NCBI GenBank assembly: GCA_018267825.1
Contig: JAFDXR010000001.1
Span: forward strand, 110,286-174,285
DNA: 64,000 nt
Direction of reading: 5' to 3'
Origin: Bacteroidota bacterium
GTDB taxonomy: Bacteria; Bacteroidota; Bacteroidia; B-17B0; Aurantibacillaceae
Shown here: piece after piece, positions 16,741-25,250 of the stretch
Numbering within the stretch: the stretch's first letter is position 1
Layout: every line of letters begins with the position of its first letter
Made by a program: the position numbers and the translations under genes
Notes under the pieces: model-generated
Seen by the model: the letters and a program-made list of their open reading frames with translations, nothing else
Database searches by the model: none
What the model was told of the DNA's origin: nothing

Positions 16741-18322
16741 GTGTGCCCTGGCGGTGTTTGCACTGCTTGGTATTCAGCAGGCCAATGCACAATGCAGCAC
16801 AACCAACATTTCGGGCGACTATACAGTAAACGCCGACATTATTCTTTCCGGAACCTACAACATCAGCGGAACCTTTAAAATTCCAGCCAATGTTACCGTT
16901 TACGTAAAACCATTTTCTTCGGGCGGGTGCGGTAAACTGGAAATCAATGCACAAAAAATTATTATTATCGGTGCTATCAATGGCGACTATTCCGGGAATA
17001 CCGGCGGCAGCGGCGGACTTGGCGGCAGTGCAGTGACCAGCCTGACCGGCGACAACACAGCTATAAATACCTGCAGCAACAAAGATAATACAGGCGTTGT
17101 GATGGTCGAAGGTGGAAAATTCGGCTCTAACGGTTCGGGACCAGGCGCAGGCGTTCAGGGACAAAACGGAACAACCGGTTCGGGCCCTAAACAACAGTGT
17201 CTCAACAGCAGCGACGAATGCGGCATGATCGGAGGCTCCGGTGGTGCAGGTGGCGGCGGTGGCGGAAGCTACGGCGGAGCCGGTTCGGCAGGAAGCAATG
17301 GTGGAAACGGAACAAATACCTATACGGCAACAGGTGTCAATGTTTCCACAGGCTACATCGTCGTAGGTGGCAGCGGTGGTACCGGCGGAAGTACCGGCGT
17401 TGTATATGGCACGGCTTCCGGCAATGATATTGACCTGGGATCAGGTGGTGCCGGTGCCGGCGGTGGTGGCTGCTCCTATAATGTTGGCTTACCGGGTGGC
17501 AAAGGTGGAAATGGCGGCGGCCTTGTAAAATTAATCGCAACAGACAGTATTAAAATAAGCGGTAAAATCACAAGCAATGGTGAAAACGGTACAAACGGCG
17601 GCGATGGCGGCAACGGAGGTATCTCCCCGAAATGCTGTTCGGATGGTTGCGACGATGCCGGCGAAGAAACCCTGTCATGCGGTGCCGGTGGCGGAAGTGG
17701 CAGTGGCGGCGGATCCGGTGGTGGTATATATATTCAATCTCAAAATGCAGCAGTTATTTCTGGAACACTTCAAACCACGGGTGGCAATGGCGGTAATGGT
17801 GGTCTGAAGGGCAATGGTACATCCGACACTTACTCGGGTGGTATTTTCTGCGGAACCGAAAACCTGACCAGTGGCAATGGTAATGCCGGCACAAAAGGTG
17901 GTGCCGGCGGTGGTGGCCGTATTAAAATATTTGTTCCAAGTTGCCTGTCGGCCACGGTGAACCCTGTATACAGCATATCGGGCGGAACAGGTAATGCCAG
18001 TGGTTCCAACGGAACTTATCAACTGGTATGCGGATTTACAGGCATCGAAAACAACATCAAAGAACAAAACACACTCATATTATTTCCGAATCCGTTTCAG
18101 GATAAAATCTCCGTGCGTTTCAAATACGATCCGTCGGTAAATGACATGAGCCGGTTCAGTATTTCCAATACGCTTGGTGAAGTCGTGAAAACCGAATCGT
18201 CTGACGAACTCCGTAATCAGGGGCAATGCACACTTGATCTTTCGGATCTGCAACCCGGCATTTATTTTATACAAATAACCCTTAACCAATTACATTATGA
18301 TTATAAGATTATTAAGCAATAG
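16730..18322 (+). CDS. glycine-rich secreted protein, T9SS type A
   Basis: About 530 aa. From the ATG at 16730 the signal peptide is MLNKCALAVFALLGIQQANAQ. An alternative ATG at 16709 would add seven residues. Residues about 90-415 are built from GG/GS/GN repeats (GGSGGLGGS, GGAGGGGGGSYGGAGSAG, GGKGGNGGG), interrupted by segments such as IKISGKITSNGENG that suggest a stacked parallel-beta fold. Paired Cys residues recur (CSNKDN, CLNSSDEC, CCSDGC). A type A sorting domain (LILFPNPFQDKISV, DLQPGIYFIQI) closes it. The start overlaps the phosphatase gene and the end overlaps phoD by 26 nt. No known function; perhaps a surface matrix protein. Confidence 0.85.
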   Translation: MLNKCALAVFALLGIQQANAQCSTTNISGDYTVNADIILSGTYNISGTFKIPANVTVYVKPFSSGGCGKLEINAQKIIIIGAINGDYSGNTGGSGGLGGSAVTSLTGDNTAINTCSNKDNTGVVMVEGGKFGSNGSGPGAGVQGQNGTTGSGPKQQCLNSSDECGMIGGSGGAGGGGGGSYGGAGSAGSNGGNGTNTYTATGVNVSTGYIVVGGSGGTGGSTGVVYGTASGNDIDLGSGGAGAGGGGCSYNVGLPGGKGGNGGGLVKLIATDSIKISGKITSNGENGTNGGDGGNGGISPKCCSDGCDDAGEETLSCGAGGGSGSGGGSGGGIYIQSQNAAVISGTLQTTGGNGGNGGLKGNGTSDTYSGGIFCGTENLTSGNGNAGTKGGAGGGGRIKIFVPSCLSATVNPVYSISGGTGNASGSNGTYQLVCGFTGIENNIKEQNTLILFPNPFQDKISVRFKYDPSVNDMSRFSISNTLGEVVKTESSDELRNQGQCTLDLSDLQPGIYFIQITLNQLHYDYKIIKQ

Positions 18323-20186
18323 GTATATCGTTACCTTCCTCCTGCTCCTGGCAATGTTTGCCGGACTTATCAGCCAGGCACAGGTCAATCATAAAATAAA
18401 CCTGGAGTCCTGCCTGAAACCTTTTTATCATGGTGTTGCCTCCGGCGATCCTATGCCCGATAAGGTTATTATCTGGACACGTATTACGCCAGATACGATC
18501 ACAACTGATCCGATACTTGTATCGTGGCGTATGGCTACCGATACCGGCATGAGCAATGTGGTGAAAAGCGGAAGCCTGATGACCAGTAACGCGGTTGATT
18601 ATACCGTGAAAGTAGATGTGACCGGACTCAATGCCAATACCTGGTATTATTACGAGTTCACTGTCAACGGACAAAATTCGCCCCGCGGCAGAACACGCAC
18701 AACACCTGTTGGCAGCGCCGTAGACAGTTTACGCTTTGCCATTGTTTCGTGTGCCAATTACGAAGCCGGTTTTTTCAATGCCTATAATGTATTATTGAAC
18801 AGGGCCGATTTTGATGCGGTGATTTGCCTCGGCGATTATATTTATGAATACGAAACCGGTGGCTACGCCCCCAATGCTGCAGCCAACAGGCAATGGCAGC
18901 CATCCAACGAAATTATTTCACTGGCCGATTACCGCCAGCGTTACTCTACCTATCACCTGGACGATGATCTGCGTAAATTACATCAGCAGTTTCCATTTAT
19001 CACCATTTGGGATGATCATGAAACAGCCAATGATGCATGGATGAATGGTGCCGAAAACCATCAGCCAAACGAAGGACCTTTTGCCGTACGAAAAGCAAAT
19101 GCCAAACAGGCTTATTTCGAGTGGCTTCCGATCCGTGTGACCGGCACAACAGACCCATACCAGATTTTCAGAACATTGCGTTATGGCGACCTGGCCGATT
19201 TTATTATGCTGGACACGCGTCTGCATGGCCGTGATGAGCAGGCCGGTACAACCGGTGCTGTTGTAAACTCGCCTACCCGCCAGCTGCTTGGAACAGACCA
19301 GTTCTCATGGCTTGGCAACAGGCTTGACTCTTCTGTATGCCGCTGGAAAATTCTGACACAACAGGTTATGATCGCTCCGCTTAAAGTATTCGGACAGGCT
19401 GTAAACGGCGATCAGTGGGATGGTTATCCGGCAGAACGTGATCGTGTATTGAATTATATTGTTTCTCACAACATTAAAGATGTAGTAGCCATCACGGGCG
19501 ATATACACTCCTCGTGGGCAAACGACCTGCCTACATCCAGTTACAATGGATCAACGGGAGGTGGATCGGCTGGTGTTGAATTTGTAGGACCAAGCGTAAC
19601 ATCGCCCGGAATGAGCATTCCATTGGGTGCATCGGCGATCATGGCTTCCAATTCGCATATCAAATATGCCGAGCTGTCGCAACATGGTTTTATGATTCTC
19701 GACATTAACAAAACCAGAACACAAAGCGACTGGTATTATGTCAGTACGATCGATCAGTCGTCCGGTTCTTTCAGCTATGGGCAATCGAAATATGTGAATG
19801 ACCAGGAGCGTTTCCTGCGCAGTGCAGGATCAGCAAGTCTCCCGCGTAATTCTATTTACGGTGTTATGGCGCCACTGTGTCCACGAGTGCTTAGCATTCC
19901 GGATGCAGTGCATGAATCAACCTATCCGGGACTTCTCAATATATACCCGAACCCTGCTGTCGACCAGCTTATTTTCAGTTTCATGGATCCGGCTGTTACA
20001 GAGGTCACCGTCATGATTTATGACCTGAATGGCCGCATGGTAAAGGAATACAAGCTTACGGAGAAAGATCTTGCCGGTCAGAATTTCTTATTGAACATCA
20101 GCGATCTCAAAGAAGGCCTCTACACAGGCAAGCTGAGCTACAACCATGGAAGTTCACATTTCAAATTTGTGAAACAAACACAGTAA
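18297..20186 (+). CDS. phoD: PhoD-family alkaline phosphatase/phosphodiesterase, T9SS type A
   Basis: PhoD enzymes are Ca/Fe-dependent extracytoplasmic phosphodi/monoesterases used in phosphate starvation. The 629 aa protein has a signal peptide (about residues 1-28, ending SQAQ), the N-terminal beta domain FYHGVASGDPMPDKVIIWTR, and the catalytic motifs CLGDYIYEYE, TIWDDHETANDAW and ITGDIHSSWANDL. A type A sorting domain (LNIYPNPAVDQLIF, IYDLNGRMV, LKEGLYTGKL) shows it is exported by T9SS rather than Tat. It overlaps the glycine-rich gene and its stop codon shares bases with the peroxidase start, so translation is coupled. Confidence 0.93.
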   Translation: MIIRLLSNRYIVTFLLLLAMFAGLISQAQVNHKINLESCLKPFYHGVASGDPMPDKVIIWTRITPDTITTDPILVSWRMATDTGMSNVVKSGSLMTSNAVDYTVKVDVTGLNANTWYYYEFTVNGQNSPRGRTRTTPVGSAVDSLRFAIVSCANYEAGFFNAYNVLLNRADFDAVICLGDYIYEYETGGYAPNAAANRQWQPSNEIISLADYRQRYSTYHLDDDLRKLHQQFPFITIWDDHETANDAWMNGAENHQPNEGPFAVRKANAKQAYFEWLPIRVTGTTDPYQIFRTLRYGDLADFIMLDTRLHGRDEQAGTTGAVVNSPTRQLLGTDQFSWLGNRLDSSVCRWKILTQQVMIAPLKVFGQAVNGDQWDGYPAERDRVLNYIVSHNIKDVVAITGDIHSSWANDLPTSSYNGSTGGGSAGVEFVGPSVTSPGMSIPLGASAIMASNSHIKYAELSQHGFMILDINKTRTQSDWYYVSTIDQSSGSFSYGQSKYVNDQERFLRSAGSASLPRNSIYGVMAPLCPRVLSIPDAVHESTYPGLLNIYPNPAVDQLIFSFMDPAVTEVTVMIYDLNGRMVKEYKLTEKDLAGQNFLLNISDLKEGLYTGKLSYNHGSSHFKFVKQTQ

Positions 20187-22093
20187 TGATGAGGCACCTG
20201 CATACAGCAGGGCTTCTTCTTGTGCCGTTTGCCCTGGTTTTTTGTTTTTCATTTTTTCGCTACGATTCAGGATCGCCGGGAGAAACATGCAAACAACTAG
20301 CCTCTTATGAAACAGCATCTATCTGCCGGGAACTTTCCCTATCCATCCGTTTGCTGGATTCGGTTCCGGAAGAAAAACGACTCCCATTGCTTAAAGCTTC
20401 CTATAACAGGGCCCGCAAGGCATACAAGCATATAGAATGTTACATCGAGTACGTTTCGGCCTTTGATGCCAAATACTTCATTAACGGTCCTCTGGTAAAA
20501 AAGTCGGAGCTTGAGTATGGCAAAAAAGTTTTTGATCCGCACGGATTCCAGGTCATAGAACAATTGCTTTACAGCACCGATAGTATGGATGCTACAGCGC
20601 TTCAACAGGAACTTGTCTTATTAAAAGAAGTGTTCCAGGCGTTCCGGCAAAAAAATTACAAGCTCCAGGATTCGCAGGTATTCGAAATGGTGCAACTGGA
20701 GTTAATCCGCATCATGAGTCTCGGACTGAATGGCTACGATGCCACTTTCTCAAAAAGCAATGTAAACGAATGCTGCTGGGCCCTTGATGGCTGTTGTAAT
20801 TTCCTGAAAACACTGAATCCAGATCTGAATCCGGAAGCTGCTAAAAACTTAAAGACACTTCAGGCCGCTGTCAGTAAGGCTAAATCCTACGCACTGTCGC
20901 ATCCTGATTACAATTCGTTTAACCGCCTGTATTTTATAACCCGATATCTGAAACCCGTTTATACCGGCCTTGTTACATTGCATGAGTCGTCAGGAATCAG
21001 CTATACACCGGTAAATTATGCGGTGAATCTCAGGGCGACATCCTTCAGCGGGAGTGCCGCATTTAACCTGGATTATTTTTCGGTAAGCACCACGCATACA
21101 TCAAATCTGGCGAAACAAGCTGAACTTGGCAAGCTCCTGTTTTTTGACCCTGTACTTTCCGGAAACAACAAAAGAGCCTGTGCATCCTGCCATAAGCCGG
21201 AAGCGGGCTTTACCGACGGACTTGAAAAAGCTGTGGGTTTTGAACATCATGAAATTCTGGCGCGCAATACGCCTACCCTGCTCAATGCCATGCTTCAGAA
21301 AAACTTTTTTGCCGACGGACGGGCGCGGCATGCCGAACAGCAAGTGAGCGACGTGATCGGTAATGTCCATGAAATGAATGGAAATATTGAAGAGCTTATT
21401 TCAAAGCTGAACCAAAGTGAAGAGTATGCCGCACGCTTTAAAGTTGCATATAAAGGAACAGCCGATACTAGTATCAGTTATTACGGCATCTTAAAAGCTA
21501 TTTTCGAATACGAGAAAACACTTATGTCGTTCAATAGCCGTTTTGACCGCTACCTGAATGGTGAATACAACCAGCTGAACGATGAAGAAATCCGGGGATA
21601 CAACATTTTTGCCGGCAAAGCGCTATGTGGCAGCTGTCATTTCTTCCCCCTGTTCAATGGCCTGGTGCCGCCAGCGTACAACGATACCGAATACGAGGTG
21701 ATCGGTGTCCCCGATAAAAAAAACAGTAAAACCATTGATCCTGATGAAGGCCGTATCGCCATATCAAAAGCCGAGATTCACCGTTATGCATTCAAAACAC
21801 CTACAGTCAGAAATATTGCCCTAACGGGACCCTACATGCATAATGGTGTTTACAAAACGCTCGACGAGGTTATTGATTTTTATAATAAAGGTGGTGGTCA
21901 GGGGCTGGGTATGGAGCTCCCGAATCAGACACTTCCGTTTGATTCACTACAACTCAGCAAGCAGGATATACGCGATCTGAAATCCTTTATGAAATCACTG
22001 ACCGATACCAGTCATTTGTGTAATAAGCCTGCGTATTTACCGTCATTCAAAGATGAGGCACTGAACAAACGGGTGATTGGTGGCGAGTATTAG
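20186..22093 (+). CDS. di-heme cytochrome c peroxidase (MauG family) with N-terminal imelysin-like region
   Basis: Periplasmic di-heme proteins of this family reduce peroxide or oxidise protein substrates. The 635 aa protein has an N-terminal membrane anchor or signal (residues 8-25), a helical imelysin-like domain to about residue 280, then the peroxidase part. Heme sites are Cys332-Cys335-His336 (CASCH) and Cys481-Cys484-His485 (CGSCH). Family signatures GFTDG, RNTPTLLNA, FFADGRARHAEQQ and TPTVRNIALTGPYMHNG are all present. Its ATG uses the last base of the phoD stop codon. Its role in a phosphatase run is unclear. Confidence 0.9.
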   Translation: MMRHLHTAGLLLVPFALVFCFSFFRYDSGSPGETCKQLASYETASICRELSLSIRLLDSVPEEKRLPLLKASYNRARKAYKHIECYIEYVSAFDAKYFINGPLVKKSELEYGKKVFDPHGFQVIEQLLYSTDSMDATALQQELVLLKEVFQAFRQKNYKLQDSQVFEMVQLELIRIMSLGLNGYDATFSKSNVNECCWALDGCCNFLKTLNPDLNPEAAKNLKTLQAAVSKAKSYALSHPDYNSFNRLYFITRYLKPVYTGLVTLHESSGISYTPVNYAVNLRATSFSGSAAFNLDYFSVSTTHTSNLAKQAELGKLLFFDPVLSGNNKRACASCHKPEAGFTDGLEKAVGFEHHEILARNTPTLLNAMLQKNFFADGRARHAEQQVSDVIGNVHEMNGNIEELISKLNQSEEYAARFKVAYKGTADTSISYYGILKAIFEYEKTLMSFNSRFDRYLNGEYNQLNDEEIRGYNIFAGKALCGSCHFFPLFNGLVPPAYNDTEYEVIGVPDKKNSKTIDPDEGRIAISKAEIHRYAFKTPTVRNIALTGPYMHNGVYKTLDEVIDFYNKGGGQGLGMELPNQTLPFDSLQLSKQDIRDLKSFMKSLTDTSHLCNKPAYLPSFKDEALNKRVIGGEY

Positions 22094-22212
22094 ACGTTGC
22101 TTTTCTGGTTTAACCGATAAAAGACAGGTGTTTGTCTAAATGCGCTATTCCCTAACCTTTTATTCATAAGGGCTTAAAGCATGCATCTGAACTTCGCAGC
22201 AAATATCTCATC

Positions 22213-23139
22213 ATGAACCGTTTTTACTTACTACTCAGCAGCGGGCTGATTCTGTTATCAGGCTGTCAGCATAATAATCCTGATCCCGCCAAAAACAATA
22301 CCGTCACATTTACAAACAATACCATTATCATTAAAGGTTCTGATACGGAACTGATGATGGTACGCGAGCTGGCTAATGAATACTGCAAAATACATCCTGA
22401 AATAAAAATAGATGTTTCGGGCGGTGGCTCCGGTATTGGTTTCAAAGCTCTTATCAATAAAGAAACCGAAATTGCAAATGCCTCTCGCGAAATCAAATCT
22501 CATGAGCTTACCGAAGCCGGCAAGCAGGGTGTAGAACCATTTCCGGTTATGTTTTCGGTAGATGCGCTGGCGATTGTAACACATTCCAGACTTGGGGTTG
22601 ATAGTTTATCGACCGGTCAGCTACAGAAAATATTTTCGGGACAGATCACAAACTGGAAAGAACTTGGCGGCCCCGATTTACCGATCCACCTGTATGGTCG
22701 CGACAGCACCTCCGGTACATATTCATATTTCAAAGAAAAGTTTGTACCGGGAGGTTATGCGAGTGGCATGCAACACCTGAAAGGCAATGCCGATATTGTA
22801 AATGCTGTAAAAAAAGACATCTCAGGCATTGGTTACACGGGTGTTGGTTATCTGATGGATCATAACGGCAAACCAACCGGTGATGTATGGGCCATGCCTG
22901 TATATAATGAAGGTTCTCCGGCTTACTCGCCTTATGAAATCAGCGCGGTAAAACACGGTGATTATGTACTTACCAGGCCCTTGTATCAATACATGAATGG
23001 TAAGCCAAATACTAAAATCTATGATTTTATTTTATTTGAATTAACGGCCAAAGGACAGGAGATTATTCGCCGTTTCGGCTATTTCCCGATCAATGACTGT
23101 CAGAAAGAAATTAACCACCTGAATGGCCTATATTATTGA
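22213..23139 (+). CDS. pstS: PstS-like phosphate-binding lipoprotein
   Basis: Binds phosphate in the periplasm for delivery to an ABC importer. The 308 aa protein has a lipobox (LLSGC, Cys18) and the phosphate-binding landmarks IIKGSDTELMMVRELA, VSGGGSGIGFKALINKETEIANASREIK and YGRDSTSGTYSYFKEKF, in which the SGGGS, SR and RDSTSGT clusters contact phosphate. pstCAB are not in the window. It lies 119 bases after the peroxidase gene and before a bidirectional terminator. The PBP_like_2 family also has non-phosphate members, so PstS is favoured by context and motifs. Confidence 0.88.
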   Translation: MNRFYLLLSSGLILLSGCQHNNPDPAKNNTVTFTNNTIIIKGSDTELMMVRELANEYCKIHPEIKIDVSGGGSGIGFKALINKETEIANASREIKSHELTEAGKQGVEPFPVMFSVDALAIVTHSRLGVDSLSTGQLQKIFSGQITNWKELGGPDLPIHLYGRDSTSGTYSYFKEKFVPGGYASGMQHLKGNADIVNAVKKDISGIGYTGVGYLMDHNGKPTGDVWAMPVYNEGSPAYSPYEISAVKHGDYVLTRPLYQYMNGKPNTKIYDFILFELTAKGQEIIRRFGYFPINDCQKEINHLNGLYY

Positions 23140-23181
23140 TCTGAACGCAGATCAGCACCAAAACACACCACTACCTCAAAC

Positions 23182-23210
23182 AAAAAGTCCCGGCATTACC
23201 GGGGCTTTTT
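23182..23210. terminator. bidirectional rho-independent terminator
   Basis: 11-bp stem (23182-23192 with 23200-23210, one G-T pair) with 7-nt loop and A5/T5 flanks, serving pstS rightward and the rpsF-rpsR-rplI operon leftward. Confidence 0.85.
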
Positions 23211-23242
23211 CATGTTAAAAGATCTAATGTTTATTAGCGGAA

Positions 23243-23692
23243 TTATTCAGCTACTACTTCGAAGTTTACATTTGCAACCACTTCGTTTTTGTATAAACGA
23301 ATTTTTGCAGTGTAAGTTCCAAGGCTTTTGATAGCATCTTCAGCTAATTCAATGTTTTTACGTTCGATATCGTAACCGGCTTTTTTCAGAGCTTCAGCAA
23401 CCTGGATATTGGTAACTGAACCGAAAATTTTTCCGCTTTCACCTGCTTTAGCGCCAACTTTTACAGTTACACCAGCCAGTTTCTCTGCGTTAGCAGCTGC
23501 TTCTTTACGTAATTTTTCTTCTTTGAAAGAACGTTGTTTTGCTTCTTCAGCCTGAACTTTTTTATTGCTTTCAGTTGCTAATAAAGCGATGCCCTGAGGA
23601 ATTAAATAGTTACGGCCATAACCGTTACGTACTTTTACTGTATCGTTTTTAAAGCCTAAGCCTTTTACGTCTTGTTTTAAAATAACTTCCAT
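23243..23692 (-). CDS. rplI: 50S ribosomal protein L9
   Basis: The 149 aa protein starts with the L9 signature MEVILKQDVKGLGFKNDTVKVRNGYGRNYLIPQG, followed by the connecting helix and the C-terminal domain. It is the last gene of the conserved rpsF-rpsR-rplI operon and ends just before the shared terminator. Confidence 0.98.
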   Translation of the reverse strand: MEVILKQDVKGLGFKNDTVKVRNGYGRNYLIPQGIALLATESNKKVQAEEAKQRSFKEEKLRKEAAANAEKLAGVTVKVGAKAGESGKIFGSVTNIQVAEALKKAGYDIERKNIELAEDAIKSLGTYTAKIRLYKNEVVANVNFEVVAE

Positions 23693-23711
23693 TGTTTCTT
23701 TCCTCCTTTAA

Positions 23712-23978
23712 TTATTTAAGACCATCTGCTAAGTAAGGCATTAACGCAATGTGACGGGCACGTTTAACGGCCTGAGATACTTTACGCTGATACTTTAATG
23801 ATGTTCCTGTTAAACGGCGTGGTAACAATTTACCTTGTTCGTTCACAAACTTCAATAAGAAGTTCGCGTCTTTATAATCGATGTATTTAATACCTGACTT
23901 TTTGAAACGGCAATATTTTTTCTTTTTCGTTTCAACAGTTGGTGGGTTTAAATATCTTACTTCATTTTTTGCTGCCAT
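23712..23978 (-). CDS. rpsR: 30S ribosomal protein S18
   Basis: The 88 aa basic protein contains [16 protein letters not shown] and [29 protein letters not shown] (residue runs typical of S18). It binds S6 in the 30S platform. It lies between rpsF and rplI with about 20-30 nt gaps. Confidence 0.98.
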   Translation of the reverse strand: MAAKNEVRYLNPPTVETKKKKYCRFKKSGIKYIDYKDANFLLKFVNEQGKLLPRRLTGTSLKYQRKVSQAVKRARHIALMPYLADGLK

Positions 23979-24006
23979 TGTTCAATTCTTTTTTAGTGTT
24001 ACACAA

Positions 24007-24378
24007 TTAAGCTTCCGCTTTTTTCTTTTTAGCGTCTTTAGCTCCTTCGCTCATTTTGCCACGACGTTTTTCGTTGTAAGCAACAGCGTGTTTGTCAAGA
24101 GCGATTGTCAGGAAACGCAGTACACGCTCATCACGTTTGAATTGCAGTTCCAGTTCAGCGATTTCTGTTCCCTTACCGGAAAACTCAACCAGGTGATAAA
24201 AACCAGTTGTTTTTTTCTCGATTGGGTAGGCTAGTTTTTTTAAGCCCCAGTTTTCTTCGTGCACAATCTTAGCTCCCTGATCGGTAAGCACTTTTTTGAA
24301 TTTTTTTGCGGCCTCCTTTGCCTGATCTTCAGACAAAACGGGAGTTAAAATGAAGACCGTCTCGTAGCGTTTTTCCAT
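24007..24378 (-). CDS. rpsF: 30S ribosomal protein S6
   Basis: The 123 aa protein has the S6 start [19 protein letters not shown] and a Lys/Ala-rich C-terminal tail (residues about 105-123). It is the first gene of the operon and pairs with S18. The leader is only about 17 nt long, so the S6:S18-binding autoregulatory leader known from other phyla does not appear to fit here. Confidence 0.97.
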   Translation of the reverse strand: MEKRYETVFILTPVLSEDQAKEAAKKFKKVLTDQGAKIVHEENWGLKKLAYPIEKKTTGFYHLVEFSGKGTEIAELELQFKRDERVLRFLTIALDKHAVAYNEKRRGKMSEGAKDAKKKKAEA

Positions 24379-24401
24379 TGGTTATTAATTTATTAGGGGT
24401 G

Positions 24402-24432
24402 CAAATGTAGGGAAAAAAGCAGTAAGGGAAAA
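24402..24432 (-). promoter_or_regulatory. rpsF operon promoter
   Basis: On the minus strand a perfect TACATTTG (24402-24409) lies 19 bases after a TTTT. It continues as TTTGCACCCCTA (24394-24405), the same extended sequence as at the hppA promoter. Confidence 0.65.
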
Positions 24433-24501
24433 GCCCAAAATCAAAAATATTGGCATTTTACACCTCACAAAAACATAAAACACTGTAAAACAGCATTTTA
24501 A

Positions 24502-25245
24502 CTATTTCATTCGCTGATATACAGCCTCAAACAAAACGATACCTGTAGCTACAGAAACGTTTAAGGAGGCAATGGTTCCCGGCATAGGGATTTTAACCTG
24601 TAAGTCACTGCGTTTCAGATACTCACCACTGATCCCATCTTCTTCAGAACCCATAATAATGGCTGTTGGTTTAGTGAGGTCTGCGTCGTAAATAAGAGTA
24701 TCGGTTTTTTCGTGGCAGGCGAGCACCTGCAAGCCGCTTTCTTTCAGGTATTCGATAGTTTGTTTCAGGTTATCTTCGCGGCAAACCGGCAAGCGGTGTA
24801 AGGCCCCTGCACTGGTTTTTATAGCATCGCCATTGATCTGGGCGGCACCGCGACTCGGGATAATGATGAAATCGACCCCGGCACATTCAGCACTGCGGGC
24901 AATCGCTCCGAAATTCCGGACATCGGTGATCCGGTCGAGGATCAGCACCAGCGGGATTTTACCCGACTCAAAAACCTGGGCCAACAGATCTTCTGCATTG
25001 TAATAGGCAATTTCAGCTATAAAGGCGATAACGCCCTGGTGATTTTTATCGGTAAGGCGCTTTATTTTTTCAGGCGGCACAAACTGGTAAGGGATCTCTT
25101 TTCCCTTCAGGGCCTGGCGCAGTTGGTTAAATAACTCGTTGGAGAGCCCTTTCTGCAATAAAATTTTATCAATGGTTTTATCGGCCTGGATGGCTTCGAT
25201 AACGGCACGAATGCCAAAAATCATCGTCTCTTTTTGTTCTCTCAT
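24502..25245 (-). CDS. rlmB: 23S rRNA (guanosine-2'-O)-methyltransferase, RlmB-type SpoU enzyme
   Basis: It methylates a 23S rRNA guanosine (G2251 in E. coli) using SAM in a trefoil-knot fold. The 247 aa protein has an N-terminal substrate-binding domain (FGIRAVIEAIQADKTIDKIL) and the three SpoU motifs NFGAIARSAECAGVDFIII, IMGSEEDGIS and SLNVSVATGIVLFEAVYQR. Its start is 5 nt after the esterase stop, so it is the last gene of a leftward operon with the esterase and DinB-like genes. Confidence 0.93.
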   Translation of the reverse strand: MREQKETMIFGIRAVIEAIQADKTIDKILLQKGLSNELFNQLRQALKGKEIPYQFVPPEKIKRLTDKNHQGVIAFIAEIAYYNAEDLLAQVFESGKIPLVLILDRITDVRNFGAIARSAECAGVDFIIIPSRGAAQINGDAIKTSAGALHRLPVCREDNLKQTIEYLKESGLQVLACHEKTDTLIYDADLTKPTAIIMGSEEDGISGEYLKRSDLQVKIPMPGTIASLNVSVATGIVLFEAVYQRMK

Positions 25246-25250
25246 ATCAC

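Noticed and set aside
17197-17427. Arg/Trp-rich 76-codon frame in the glycine-rich gene
   Set aside because: Glycine codons (GGN) read out of frame give Arg/Trp runs; it is an artefact of the repeat composition.
24379-24401. S6:S18-binding autoregulatory leader before rpsF
   Set aside because: The predicted leader is too short to form the known structure.
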